Source of the DNA: CAXXOK01 sp963675925
GTDB lineage: Bacteria; Bacillota; Clostridia; Christensenellales; Aristaeellaceae
Direction of reading: 5' to 3'
Assembly: GCA_963675925.2 (NCBI GenBank)
Contig: CAXXIB010000004.1
Location: forward strand, 868,001-932,000
Length of the DNA: 64,000 nucleotides
The stretch's first letter is position 1; every line of letters starts with the position of its first letter. The notes below the pieces were generated by a model, which had not been told where the DNA came from, searched no databases, and was given only the letters and a program-made list of their open reading frames with translations. This document shows, in pieces, positions 39,812 to 48,551 of the stretch. The position numbers and the translations under genes were made by a program.

Positions 39812-40255
39812 ATGACGGCGGAAGAACACAAAAAGCTGGGGATAGACCTGTTTAACACGACCTGGGATTTGATCGATAAATCAGACCGCAGCGAGGCCGA
39901 GGCGTTCCAAATGATTCACGCCGCGCATGCATCGGCCTGGCATTGGATCAAAGCCGGGGGCAGCGCGCTGAACGAAGTCCGCAGCCAATGGCAGATTTCC
40001 CGCGTCTATGCCATTTTGGGCATGGGCGAATCGGCCCTCAAGCACGGGCAGCGCTCGCTGGCGCTGTGCCAGACAAACGATATTGGGGATTTCGACCTGG
40101 CCTTTGGCTACGAGGCCGTCGCCCGCGCCTATGCGCTGCTTGGCAACGATGCCGCCAAAGCGGAGAACAAACAAGCTGCCCTCGCCGCCTGTGAAGCCAT
40201 CGCCAAGGCGGAAGACCGTACCTATGCCGAGGGTGAGATTAATAGCATAGTTTAA
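39812..40255 (+). CDS. Small helical (TPR-like) protein
   Basis: Cytosolic protein of 147 residues, all helical in appearance. Pairs such as VRSQWQISRVYAILGMGESAL and LAFGYEAVARAYALLGNDAA resemble tetratricopeptide units. No catalytic motif was seen. ATG at 39812 with AGGGG nine bases upstream is preferred to ATG 39803, which overlaps that site. It ends at an intrinsic terminator. Related proteins are common as uncharacterised genes in Firmicutes; function unknown. Confidence 0.65.
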   Translation: MTAEEHKKLGIDLFNTTWDLIDKSDRSEAEAFQMIHAAHASAWHWIKAGGSALNEVRSQWQISRVYAILGMGESALKHGQRSLALCQTNDIGDFDLAFGYEAVARAYALLGNDAAKAENKQAALAACEAIAKAEDRTYAEGEINSIV

Positions 40256-40280
40256 ACACATGAAAAATGCTGCGATATCA

Positions 40281-40306
40281 AGGAAGCCGCATCTTGGCTT
40301 CTTTTT
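40281..40306 (+). terminator. Terminator after the TPR-like gene
   Basis: GAAGCC (40283-40288) and GGCTTC (40296-40301) with a seven-base loop, then five T. Confidence 0.75.
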
Positions 40307-40398
40307 CATTGCGCAGATTTACGCCTTAGAGTATACTTATTATATGCGTGGTTAGGCATACCTAGTAATCTAAACTAAGCAAAATTGCGACATTGGCA

Positions 40399-40404
40399 TA
40401 TAAT
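40399..40404 (+). promoter_or_regulatory. Likely -10 element of the RloC-like gene
   Basis: A perfect TATAAT 27 bases before the start codon; the -35 region is poor (TAAGCA at 17 bases). The binding site GAGGTG follows. Confidence 0.45.
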
Positions 40405-40430
40405 CTTCAACTCAAAAACGAGGTGTTAGT

Positions 40431-42584
40431 ATGATTAATAAAATTACTATGAATAATGTTAGCTGTTATAAAAATCAAACAGTTCTTAAAACAGACAAAA
40501 AGGTAAATTTAATCTATGGACTTAATGGAACTGGCAAAAGTACAGTGTCGGATTTTTTGTATAATCAGTCAGATAAACGATTTATTGATTGCTCTATTGA
40601 AGGGCTGAAAGATAGTGGCATTCTTGTCTACAATCAACAGTTTATCCAAGAGTACTTTTATGCCTCCGAGGATTTAGAAGGTATTTTTACTGTATCAAAG
40701 GAAAACAAGCAAGCAATAGAAGCAATTGAAAAAGCAAAAAGTGAGATTGAAAGATTAAAAGAATGTAGTCTAAAAACGGAAAAAGATAAGGATGAGAAGT
40801 TGAAACGATTGGAGGACATTGAAGAAACAGCGCATAATGCTACATGGAGTATTAAATCAAATTATACTGGTGGAGATCGAATCCTTGAGTTCTGCTTGGA
40901 AGGCCTAAAAAGGGAAAAAGCTAAATTGTTCCAACATATTAAAAGCATTGCCAAACCAGAGAGCAAACCACAAAAGACCATTGATCAACTAAAAAAGGAA
41001 GCAGAGGCAATTAGTGGAGACGATGCACAGAGATATGATTTGCTTCCGACAATGGGGCCAGAAGCTTTATATATTGAAGGGAATACTTTATTTTCAAAAA
41101 CTATTGTAGGCAATGAAAATAGTACGGTCGCGGAATTAATTAAGAGTTTAGGTAACTCTGATTGGGTCAAGGAAGGGCTTCGGTATATCTCAAATGATAA
41201 AGAAGAAACAGGGATATGTCCATTTTGTCAAAACAAGACAATTACAGAAGACTTGCGTGATAGCATTAGAGCATACTTTAATGAGTCTTATGAAAATGAT
41301 TTAAATGAATTAAAAAACCTATGGGTACGTTATCGTTCAACTATTGAAAATCTACCAAAGCGAGAGGTATATCAGGATAATCCATTTATCACCGAAAATA
41401 GGCAGGAATTTGAAAATTTGTATACTGCTTTGCACCATTCCCTAACCAGCAATAGTAGGAAAATTGAAAGTAAAATCAAGTCGCCAAGTCAATTGATACA
41501 GCTTTCTGATTCTAGTCAGCTGATAACAGATTTCAATACGTTTATTATAAAAATCAACGAAACCATTACATCATACAATACGAAACTTAATGATAAAAAA
41601 GGAACACAAAGGACAATAAAAGATGAGTTCTGGATGATTATGAGATGGGAATACGATCAAACCATTTCATCTTACTTGGAAAACTACGAAAGTATTCAAC
41701 GAAAAGTCAAAGATATCAACGATGAAGAGAAGAAGATAACTGGCGATGTTAATGTGCAGAAACAGATCATTGAAACTCAGCAGAAAAATACAATTAACAT
41801 AGAAGAAGCAAGAGAAAAGATAAATAGTGGTCTTCAAGAATTGGGTATTGATGAATTTCGAATTGAAAAACATACCGATTCTCAGTATAAAATAGCCAGA
41901 AATGAACAGTGTGAGAATACATTCTCTTCATTAAGTGAAGGGGAAAAAATGATTATCAGTTTTTTATATTTTAGAGAATTATGTAAAGGAGCATCTAGAG
42001 ATAGTAGTAAAACAGGAAAGAAAATTATTGTAATTGATGATCCAATTTCAAGCTTATCTCATGTTTTCATTTTTAATATTGGACAGATGATTAAGTATGA
42101 TTTTCTTGATTCGAAAGAGTACGAGCAGGTTTTTTTATTGACACATAATTTATATTTTTTTCATGAAATGATTAAGCAAGTCAAGGCGAAGGATAGATTA
42201 CTTTTTAAGCTAAGTAAAAATCGTCAAGGCAGCAATTTTTCGGTAATTAGTAAAGAGGATATCCAAAACGACTATCAAGCATATTGGAGTGTGGTTAAGG
42301 CTAAGGATCAACATGGAGCGCTAATCGCAAATTGTATGCGAAATATTATTGAATATTTCTTTGGCTTTATTGAAAAAGAGGATTTGGATAGTGTTTTTAA
42401 AAAACCAGTATTGAGAGAGAAAAAGTATCAAGCATTTTACAGATATATAAACCGTGAGTCTCATTCTGATGGGGTAAATATATATGATTTTACAGAGTTC
42501 GATTATGATTTGTTCAAAGAAGCATTCCGCTTGGTTTTTTATGAAAGTGGCTATGAAGAACATTACAATAAAATGATGAGATAA
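40431..42584 (+). CDS. AAA_13/RloC-PrrC-like ABC ATPase, candidate anticodon nuclease
   Basis: Protein of 717 residues, AT-rich. Walker A GLNGTGKST (30-38), long coiled coils, a zinc-hook-like CPFC (C263, C266) in the middle, ABC signature LSEGEK (about 501), Walker B IIVIDDPISSLS (about 533) and an H-loop LLTHN. The C-terminal domain has RNIIE (R637, E641) and, 41 residues after the Arg, NRESH (H678), matching the Arg-x3-Glu...His pattern of PrrC/RloC anticodon nucleases. RloC uses a zinc hook to sense DNA damage and then cleaves tRNA to stop phage growth. The layout fits RloC, though other AAA_13 defence ATPases remain possible. The start ATG follows GAGGTG. Confidence 0.8.
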   Translation: MINKITMNNVSCYKNQTVLKTDKKVNLIYGLNGTGKSTVSDFLYNQSDKRFIDCSIEGLKDSGILVYNQQFIQEYFYASEDLEGIFTVSKENKQAIEAIEKAKSEIERLKECSLKTEKDKDEKLKRLEDIEETAHNATWSIKSNYTGGDRILEFCLEGLKREKAKLFQHIKSIAKPESKPQKTIDQLKKEAEAISGDDAQRYDLLPTMGPEALYIEGNTLFSKTIVGNENSTVAELIKSLGNSDWVKEGLRYISNDKEETGICPFCQNKTITEDLRDSIRAYFNESYENDLNELKNLWVRYRSTIENLPKREVYQDNPFITENRQEFENLYTALHHSLTSNSRKIESKIKSPSQLIQLSDSSQLITDFNTFIIKINETITSYNTKLNDKKGTQRTIKDEFWMIMRWEYDQTISSYLENYESIQRKVKDINDEEKKITGDVNVQKQIIETQQKNTINIEEAREKINSGLQELGIDEFRIEKHTDSQYKIARNEQCENTFSSLSEGEKMIISFLYFRELCKGASRDSSKTGKKIIVIDDPISSLSHVFIFNIGQMIKYDFLDSKEYEQVFLLTHNLYFFHEMIKQVKAKDRLLFKLSKNRQGSNFSVISKEDIQNDYQAYWSVVKAKDQHGALIANCMRNIIEYFFGFIEKEDLDSVFKKPVLREKKYQAFYRYINRESHSDGVNIYDFTEFDYDLFKEAFRLVFYESGYEEHYNKMMR

Positions 42585-42625
42585 TTTCTTTTGCTCCAAT
42601 ATAGCTTCATAAATCACACCAAAAC

Positions 42626-42739
42626 AACGATCGCGCGGTGATGCAGGCGTACGGCTTCTCCGTTAAAATGACCGAATCGGAATGCGTGGCTGAACTGATG
42701 AAGCTGTACCAAAAGCTGGTTGAAGAAAAGAAGCAATAG
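42626..42739 (+). pseudogene. C-terminal remnant of a DNA methyltransferase-like gene
   Basis: About 37 codons of GC-rich frame, from NDRAVMQAYGF through MTESECVAELMKLYQ to a TAG at 42737-42739, directly after the AT-rich RloC-like gene. The text resembles the C-terminal end of MmeI/YeeA-type restriction-modification methyltransferases, where AVMxAYGF and a TESE-x-VAxL stretch close the protein. No start or upstream part remains: the frame runs into AT-rich sequence. It suggests that the nuclease island replaced most of a restriction-modification gene. Confidence 0.5.
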
Positions 42740-42755
42740 CGACAATGAACATATA

Positions 42756-42785
42756 CCAAAGGCCGCGCAAGTGCGCGGCCTTTGG
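42756..42785 (+). terminator. Strong hairpin after the methyltransferase remnant
   Basis: CCAAAGGCCGCGCA and TGCGCGGCCTTTGG are perfect 14-base arms. It probably terminated the lost gene; the following sequence is only mildly T-rich. Confidence 0.65.
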
Positions 42786-42803
42786 TGTGCGGTTTCCTTT
42801 TGT

Positions 42804-42833
42804 TTCCTTTTCCTTTTTCCAAAGGAAAAGGAA
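42804..42833 (-). terminator. Hairpin after the AEC transporter gene
   Basis: TTCCTTTTCCTTT (42804-42816) and AAAGGAAAAGGAA (42821-42833) are perfect 13-base arms starting three bases after the stop of the minus-strand AEC gene. Confidence 0.55.
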
Positions 42834-42835
42834 GG

Positions 42836-43771
42836 CTATGCCAGCGTGTACGCCGCGATGCCGATGAACAGCACCAGCGATACCAGGGTTTGAATGGACA
42901 GGGTTGTGGACACATAGGCCTTGTGGGCGGGGTCGGTGGCGTAGAGGGGGATAATGAAGGGTGCGGGCAGGGTGTAGGCCAGCAGCAGGGCGACGAACAG
43001 CGGTTTTTCAAACGGGATGACGGCAAAGATCACAAGCGCGCTCAGTGCCAGCAGCGGCAGCATGACCAGTAGCCGCAGGCCCACGGTTTTGATGACCGGG
43101 GAGAGTAGCGCCCTGTCAAACCGCAGCTCGTAGCCGACGATAAGCAAAATCAGCAGGCTGGTGGGTGCGGCGAGAAACTGAAACAGCGCGGTAATCACCG
43201 GGCCGGCGGCTGTAGCCATAGCCCAGCGGCCAACGCCAAGCACGCCCAGCACCGCGCCGGCAATCATGCAGATGAGCACTACGTTTGAAAACACGGTTTT
43301 CATCAGCGCTTTTGCGCCCGCGGTTTCGCCGTTGGCGGCTTTGAGGGCGATTAAAAACACGGTGAAGGTGCAAAAGGTCTGGCCGATATCGATCATGGCA
43401 AAGATGTGTGTCTGTCCGGCGTAGAGTAGCCCAAACAGCGCATAGCCGAGCATACCGGCTTCAAACTCCGTCAGCAGAAACGGCAGGTACTTGGCGTAGG
43501 GTTTCATAAAACGGCGCAGGGCATACCCGGCCAAAAGCCCCAGCACACAGGCCAGGAACACCGTGCCGAAGGTCAGCGCAATCCGGCCGGAGTACTCCGC
43601 TGTGAAATAGGCGTAGAACAATACGGCCGGCAGGGTGATTTTCCCAACCACGGCTTTCAGGCCCTTGAGGCCCTCTTCACCAAACACATTTTTTCGCTTT
43701 AAGACATACCCCAGCCCGAAGGCAACGAGTACCGGCAGCACCATTTGCAGAATCGACAGAAACAACGCCAT
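42836..43771 (-). CDS. AEC (auxin efflux carrier) family transporter
   Basis: Permease of 311 residues with about ten membrane helices, related to bacterial malate/organic acid carriers of the AEC family. The typical broken-helix region is around NVVLICMIAGAVLGV, with the half-repeat LPAPFIIPLYATD near the end. It lies 48 bases downstream of a YesM-like kinase and YesN-like regulator, so the pair may control it, or it may supply or remove the signal they sense. A perfect hairpin follows the stop. Confidence 0.88.
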   Translation of the reverse strand: MALFLSILQMVLPVLVAFGLGYVLKRKNVFGEEGLKGLKAVVGKITLPAVLFYAYFTAEYSGRIALTFGTVFLACVLGLLAGYALRRFMKPYAKYLPFLLTEFEAGMLGYALFGLLYAGQTHIFAMIDIGQTFCTFTVFLIALKAANGETAGAKALMKTVFSNVVLICMIAGAVLGVLGVGRWAMATAAGPVITALFQFLAAPTSLLILLIVGYELRFDRALLSPVIKTVGLRLLVMLPLLALSALVIFAVIPFEKPLFVALLLAYTLPAPFIIPLYATDPAHKAYVSTTLSIQTLVSLVLFIGIAAYTLA

Positions 43772-43819
43772 CTCTCCCTTTGTATGTACTAAGCAGGTAC
43801 AAGCTAGCTTCGCTGCGGT

Positions 43820-45466
43820 TTACAAAGTTCCTGCTATGTCCGTGTTTTTGAGCTGCATTTTCATGGTCAGCACCACGGTAGTCCCTTCGCCGGGCGCGGA
43901 GCGAAGGGTGATGCCCGCGTCCTCGCCAAAGTACAGCTTTAAGCGCTGATCTACGTTACGCAGCCCCACGCCGCGCGGGGTATCCGGGTCAAAGCCCACG
44001 CCGTTGTCTTCCACGGTGAGCAGTAAAAGCTCGCCCTGCTGGCGGGCGGATACCGCAATATGCCCGATGCCGTCCATCGGCTTGATGCCGTGGTATATGC
44101 TGTTTTCCACGATGGGCTGCAGCACGATTTTGGGAACCATGCAGTCCTGCAATGCCTCGGGAATATCAAACGTGTAGGTCAAGCGCTCGCCATAGCGCTC
44201 TTTTTGAATGTACAAATACTGCTGCGCGTGCGCGGCCTCGTCGGCCAGGCTGACTATAGCGCGGCCTTCGGCAAGCGACAGCCGGAAAAACTTCGCCAGC
44301 GTTTTGGTCAGGGCGATAATTTTATCGTTATCCTTAAACTCCGCCAGCCATACAATGGTATCCAGCGTATTGTAGAGGAAATGCGGGTTAATCTGCTGGG
44401 TCAGCGCTTCGATCTCGGTTTGCCGCAGGGCATGCTGCTTGTGCTCCAGCTCGGCCATCAACTGCTTTATTTTTTGTATCATGCGGTTGTAGCTTTCGGT
44501 CAGTACTTGCGTTTCGGATATTTCACCCGTCAAGGCGCTTAGCTCCTGCAGGCTTTCGATGTCCTCCATGCTGCCGGCCAGCCGTTTCAGCGGCGTGGTC
44601 AGCTTGCGGGAGTAGGCGGCGGCGATCAGCACCATCGCCAGGAACAGCAGTACCCCGGTCAGCGCGACCATATCCAGCAGCTGGCGCTTGATGACATCCA
44701 GCCCGCTTAAATACACCCGCCCGGTCAGCCACCACTGGGTTTCGGGTATCATGTAGCGCTGGGTCAGCACGTTGGTCTTTGGGTTGTAGCCCAGCTCGCC
44801 GGGCTGGGCGGCCTGCCCACCGATTGGGAAGATAACCGTGCCCTGGGTATCGGTAATGGTGATGCCGCCGCCGATATCCATCGCGCTGATGGCGTTATCG
44901 ACCATGCAGTAGTCAAGGTCCAGCGCCAGCACGCCGGGTATGCTGCCGTCGTCCAGCTCGATGGGTACGCCCATGGTGATGACGCAGCCGTCGTTATGGT
45001 CATAGCTGGCGGCGCGCGCGGTGGTTAAAAAGGGCATATCGTTTGCAAGCAGGGATTGGTAATCCGCACTACTTTCAAAAATGGACGGACTTTCGCTGAT
45101 CACCCGGCCGTCTGCAAAGGCGGCAAATACGCCAAACACGTAAAATTCGGCATCGGTGATGGCGTTCATCAGGTGGATTACCGTCTCCTCGCCATCGCCG
45201 GTTTTGGCATAGTCCATAAAGGCGGGCGTGGTGGTTAATAATTGTAGCAGGCTTTTGGCGTGGCGGATGTCTGCGCCGATTTCCACGGCGGTTTTTTCGA
45301 TTGCCATTTCGGTCTTCATGACGTTTTCTTTGACAAAGATATCCGACACCACCACGTACACCACCGCGCCAAATAGCGATACGATCAAAAGCCCCGCGAT
45401 CAGGTTGAACGCGGTGATCTGAAACCATAAACTTTTCAGGCGCTTGCGCCAGGTGTCACGCTTCAT
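43820..45466 (-). CDS. YesM-like sensor histidine kinase
   Basis: Membrane sensor of 548 residues. Helix 1 (about 15-38), an extracytoplasmic Cache-like sensor of about 235 residues, helix 2 (about 275-298), a HAMP segment, then a His_kinase domain with the phosphorylated His in QQINPHFLYNTLDTI and a HATPase domain (VENSIYHGIK; VEDNGVGFD). This is the LytS/YesM type, which passes phosphate to an AraC-type regulator. The start overlaps the regulator stop by four bases. Ligand unknown; small organic acids or sugars are usual for Cache sensors. Confidence 0.92.
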   Translation of the reverse strand: MKRDTWRKRLKSLWFQITAFNLIAGLLIVSLFGAVVYVVVSDIFVKENVMKTEMAIEKTAVEIGADIRHAKSLLQLLTTTPAFMDYAKTGDGEETVIHLMNAITDAEFYVFGVFAAFADGRVISESPSIFESSADYQSLLANDMPFLTTARAASYDHNDGCVITMGVPIELDDGSIPGVLALDLDYCMVDNAISAMDIGGGITITDTQGTVIFPIGGQAAQPGELGYNPKTNVLTQRYMIPETQWWLTGRVYLSGLDVIKRQLLDMVALTGVLLFLAMVLIAAAYSRKLTTPLKRLAGSMEDIESLQELSALTGEISETQVLTESYNRMIQKIKQLMAELEHKQHALRQTEIEALTQQINPHFLYNTLDTIVWLAEFKDNDKIIALTKTLAKFFRLSLAEGRAIVSLADEAAHAQQYLYIQKERYGERLTYTFDIPEALQDCMVPKIVLQPIVENSIYHGIKPMDGIGHIAVSARQQGELLLLTVEDNGVGFDPDTPRGVGLRNVDQRLKLYFGEDAGITLRSAPGEGTTVVLTMKMQLKNTDIAGTL

Positions 45467-46233
45467 ATGCGCCCTCCCGCCTTGCGGAACTCCGAGACCG
45501 TGGTGCCGAACTTGCGCTTAAACAGCGCGGACAAATAGTTGGGGTCATCGATGCCGATGGCCTCGGCTACTTCGTAGTTTTTCATTTGCGAGGATAAGAG
45601 CAGAATTTTCGCCTTTTCCAGCCGCATGTCCAGCAAATAATCCCGGAAGTTAGCCCCAAACAGCTTCTTAAACAGCGTGGACAGATACGCCGCGTTGTAG
45701 CCGATGTCATCGGCCAGTGCGGACAGGCAAAATGAAGGGCTTGCAAGGTTTTTTTCGATGGCCGCCGCCAGGGTGTGCTTCAGGCTGTCGTCGTCGCCCG
45801 CAGGCGCAAGGCCGGCCAGCTTATCGGCGGAGGCGAGAACGGATTTGATGCCGTCCTCGGTTTTGCGTTTCTCCACAAGCTTAATCAGCAGCTCGGTAAC
45901 ATCGTCCTTGGAAACGGGCTTCAAAATATAGTCATCCACGCCCAGCTTCAGGGCGGTGAGCACATAATCAAAATAATCGTAGCCGGTGATCAGCGCAATT
46001 TTCAAAGCGCTGTCAAACTCCAGCGCTTTTCTGGCAAACTCCAGCCCGTTCATGCGCGGCATATTGATATCCGCAAACACGATGTGCACATCGCCGCGCT
46101 GTACAATGTCCAGCGCCTGCTGGCCGTTTTCAGCCTCGTACACCGTGCCAATTCCGAGCGCAGCATAGTCCACAAGGGTTTTAATCCCCCTGCGGACTAT
46201 GCTTTCATCGTCGGCGAGCAGCAGGTTATACAT
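45463..46233 (-). CDS. YesN-like response regulator with AraC-type DNA-binding domain
   Basis: Regulator of 256 residues with an N-terminal receiver (phospho-acceptor Asp in VFADINMPRMNG, Lys in LKPVS) and a C-terminal AraC helix-turn-helix pair (FCLSALADDIGYNAAYLSTLFKK; VAEAIGIDDPNYLSALFKRKFG). It is cotranscribed with the kinase (four-base overlap), and its ATG lies three bases after the stop of the thioredoxin-MsrAB gene, with GGAG inside that gene's last codons. This links the two-component pair to the methionine sulfoxide repair genes. Confidence 0.93.
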   Translation of the reverse strand: MYNLLLADDESIVRRGIKTLVDYAALGIGTVYEAENGQQALDIVQRGDVHIVFADINMPRMNGLEFARKALEFDSALKIALITGYDYFDYVLTALKLGVDDYILKPVSKDDVTELLIKLVEKRKTEDGIKSVLASADKLAGLAPAGDDDSLKHTLAAAIEKNLASPSFCLSALADDIGYNAAYLSTLFKKLFGANFRDYLLDMRLEKAKILLLSSQMKNYEVAEAIGIDDPNYLSALFKRKFGTTVSEFRKAGGRI

Positions 46234-46236
46234 GCG

Positions 46237-47766
46237 TTACTCCTGGTCGATATAGGATTGCAGGAAGCCGTAACCTTCGGCGTCCATCTGGTCGTAGGGG
46301 ATAAAGCGCAGCGCCGCCCCGTTAATGCAGTAGCGCAGGCCGCCACGGTCGGCAGGGCCGTCGGTAAACACATGGCCCAGGTGGGTGTCGCCCGCACGGG
46401 AACGAACCTCGGTGCGAACCATGTTGTAGCTGGTGTCGGTCAGCTCGACGATCACCTGCGGCACGATGGGCTTTGAAAAGCTCGGCCAGCCGCAGCCGGA
46501 GTCAAACTTATCCGCCGAGGAAAACAGCGGTTCGCCGGTGACAACATCCACGTACAGACCCTTGTCAAACAAATCGTCGTACACGCTGGTAAAGGCGTAT
46601 TCGGTGGCGTTTTCCTGGGTGACGCTGTATTGAATATCGGTCAGGGTGGCTTTCAGCTCTTCCTGCGAAGGGATGGGATAGTCCTGGCTGTTGATCCAGC
46701 TTTGCAGGGCTTCGTCTCTGGCGGAGGATAGGTCGATATGGCAGTAGCCATAGGGGTTCTTTTTCAGGTAATCCTGGTGGTATTCTTCTGCTTCGCAGAA
46801 GTTTGTCAGCGGCAGAACCTCGGTTACGATGGGGTCTGCGTACTTAGTCTGCTCCTTGGCGACAACCGCCTGGATGATGGGCAGATCAGCCTCGTCGGTG
46901 TAGTAAATACCGGTGCGGTACTGGGAGCCGATGTCGTTGCCCTGCTGATCCACGCTGGTGGGATCGATAATGGTGAAAAAGGTGGTTAGCAGCGCATCCA
47001 GCGGGACGATGGAGGCATCGTAGGTGACCAGCACGGTCTCGGCGTGTCCGGTGTTATTGTAGCAGACTTCCTTGTAGGTTACGGTGTCGGAGTTTCCGTT
47101 GGCGTAGCCGGACACAGCGTCCAGTACACCGGGAATGCGGTCCATAAACTCCTCCACGCCCCAGAAACAGCCGCCCGCCACATAGATGGTTTTCACGTTG
47201 GCGGGTGTCTGCGGAGCTAGGGTGCTTACAGCGGCAGCGGGTGCGGTCGCCTCAGGGGCGGGGCTGCCCGAAAGCAGTGCGATAACCTCTTCGCTGGGCG
47301 TGTGGCCTACGCTGAATTTGATCAGCTTGCCGCCTGCATCAATCAGCGCGGAGGAGGGATAGGCGCGAACGCCAAAAGCCCGCATGGCTTTGCCGCCCTC
47401 GTCAAACAATACAACGGTGTTTTTATAGTCTAGCCCATTGTACCATGCTTTAAAGCTTTCCGCATCCTTTTCGCCGTCCACGCCGGGGGCGACCACGGTG
47501 ATGATGGTAAAATCAGTATCCATGCCCGCGAGGGTATCGGTATCGTGCAGGGTGCTCAGGCACACCGAGCACCAGGATGCCCAGAACTTGATATACACGG
47601 ACTTTCCTTGCAGGCTTTTAAGGGTCACGGTGTTGCCGTCAAAATCCGTAAAGGTGGCGGCCGGTGCGGGGGGCAGGGCTTTATCGTTTGCCAAAGCGCT
47701 GAAGCCTGCAACGCCTGCCGCCAGCAAAATGGCGAGCACCAGCATAAGTCCAAGCAGTTTCTTCAT
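46237..47766 (-). CDS. msrAB: Secreted thioredoxin-MsrA-MsrB fusion protein
   Basis: Protein of 509 residues repairing both methionine sulfoxide epimers. It has an N-terminal signal/anchor (residues 1-25), a TlpA-like thioredoxin domain with WASWCSVC (about 35-165), MsrA with GCFWGVEEF (about 200-350), and MsrB with CGWPSF and the catalytic Cys in RYCINGAAL (about 375-500). The layout is that of Neisseria PilB/MsrAB, where the thioredoxin domain recycles both reductases outside the membrane. ATG at 47766 follows GGAGG; CcdA ends one base before it, so CcdA very likely supplies electrons across the membrane. Confidence 0.94.
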   Translation of the reverse strand: MKKLLGLMLVLAILLAAGVAGFSALANDKALPPAPAATFTDFDGNTVTLKSLQGKSVYIKFWASWCSVCLSTLHDTDTLAGMDTDFTIITVVAPGVDGEKDAESFKAWYNGLDYKNTVVLFDEGGKAMRAFGVRAYPSSALIDAGGKLIKFSVGHTPSEEVIALLSGSPAPEATAPAAAVSTLAPQTPANVKTIYVAGGCFWGVEEFMDRIPGVLDAVSGYANGNSDTVTYKEVCYNNTGHAETVLVTYDASIVPLDALLTTFFTIIDPTSVDQQGNDIGSQYRTGIYYTDEADLPIIQAVVAKEQTKYADPIVTEVLPLTNFCEAEEYHQDYLKKNPYGYCHIDLSSARDEALQSWINSQDYPIPSQEELKATLTDIQYSVTQENATEYAFTSVYDDLFDKGLYVDVVTGEPLFSSADKFDSGCGWPSFSKPIVPQVIVELTDTSYNMVRTEVRSRAGDTHLGHVFTDGPADRGGLRYCINGAALRFIPYDQMDAEGYGFLQSYIDQE

Positions 47767-47767
47767 A

Positions 47768-48463
47768 TTATCCTCCAATCCAGGCAGTGAGTACGTTGAG
47801 GCGGTCGGTCATCAGCAGGAGTCCCATGATAATGATCAGGATACCGCCGATGATTTTAATCACGGGCAGGTATTTGTTAATATGCTTGATCTTTGACAGG
47901 AGCAGTTCGGAAAACAGGGCCAAAATCAGGAACGGTACAGCAAAGCCTAGGGAGTATACGCCCATGAGAAACGCACCGTAGAACGCCGCGCCGCCGCCGG
48001 CCGCTACGCCGAGGATGGCCGCAAGGACCGGGCCGATGCAAGGCGTCCACCCGAAGCTGAACAGAAAGCCCAGGGCGAAGACCTTGAACGCACCAAGACG
48101 CGTTTGGGTGTGCATCGTGACCCGCTTTTCCCGTTCTAGAAACTTCAGGTGAAGCAGTCCGGTTTGGTGTATGCCCAGCAGCACCACGATAGCGCCCAGC
48201 ACGATCATAAAGACGCGGCTGTTGAGTACGCTGCCCAGCGCGCCTGCGCCAAAGCCGAGCAGGACGAAGGTAACGGATATCCCGGCGATGAACAAAAGCG
48301 TTCGTAAAAACAGCTGCAGCCTGCGGCGGGATGGGTCTTCCGCTGCGGCGGGTGAGGCCAGGGTGGACAGGTAAACCGGTAGCAGTGGTACAATACACGG
48401 GGAGAGGAACGACAGCACGCCCGCGATAAATACGGTGGAAATATATAAGGTTTCGTTGGTCAT
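47768..48463 (-). CDS. ccdA: CcdA-like thiol-disulfide transmembrane electron carrier
   Basis: Membrane protein of 231 residues with six helices, the DsbD/CcdA fold that carries reducing equivalents from cytoplasmic thioredoxin to the outside. Two conserved cysteines are seen: in LSFLSPCIVPLLP (helix 1) and GWTPCIGPVLA (helix 4). ATG at 48463 follows GGGAGG; the longer frame to 48526 lacks a binding site. Its stop is one base from the MsrAB start, fixing it as the electron donor for the thioredoxin-MsrAB fusion. Confidence 0.93.
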   Translation of the reverse strand: MTNETLYISTVFIAGVLSFLSPCIVPLLPVYLSTLASPAAAEDPSRRRLQLFLRTLLFIAGISVTFVLLGFGAGALGSVLNSRVFMIVLGAIVVLLGIHQTGLLHLKFLEREKRVTMHTQTRLGAFKVFALGFLFSFGWTPCIGPVLAAILGVAAGGGAAFYGAFLMGVYSLGFAVPFLILALFSELLLSKIKHINKYLPVIKIIGGILIIIMGLLLMTDRLNVLTAWIGG

Positions 48464-48551
48464 GCGCTCACCTCCCAGTGGGCTTCCGTGTAGAAGCGGC
48501 ACCCGGCACAGGGCCGGATGCCGCATTCCGGTGTAAGGGGTTTAGGGTCAG

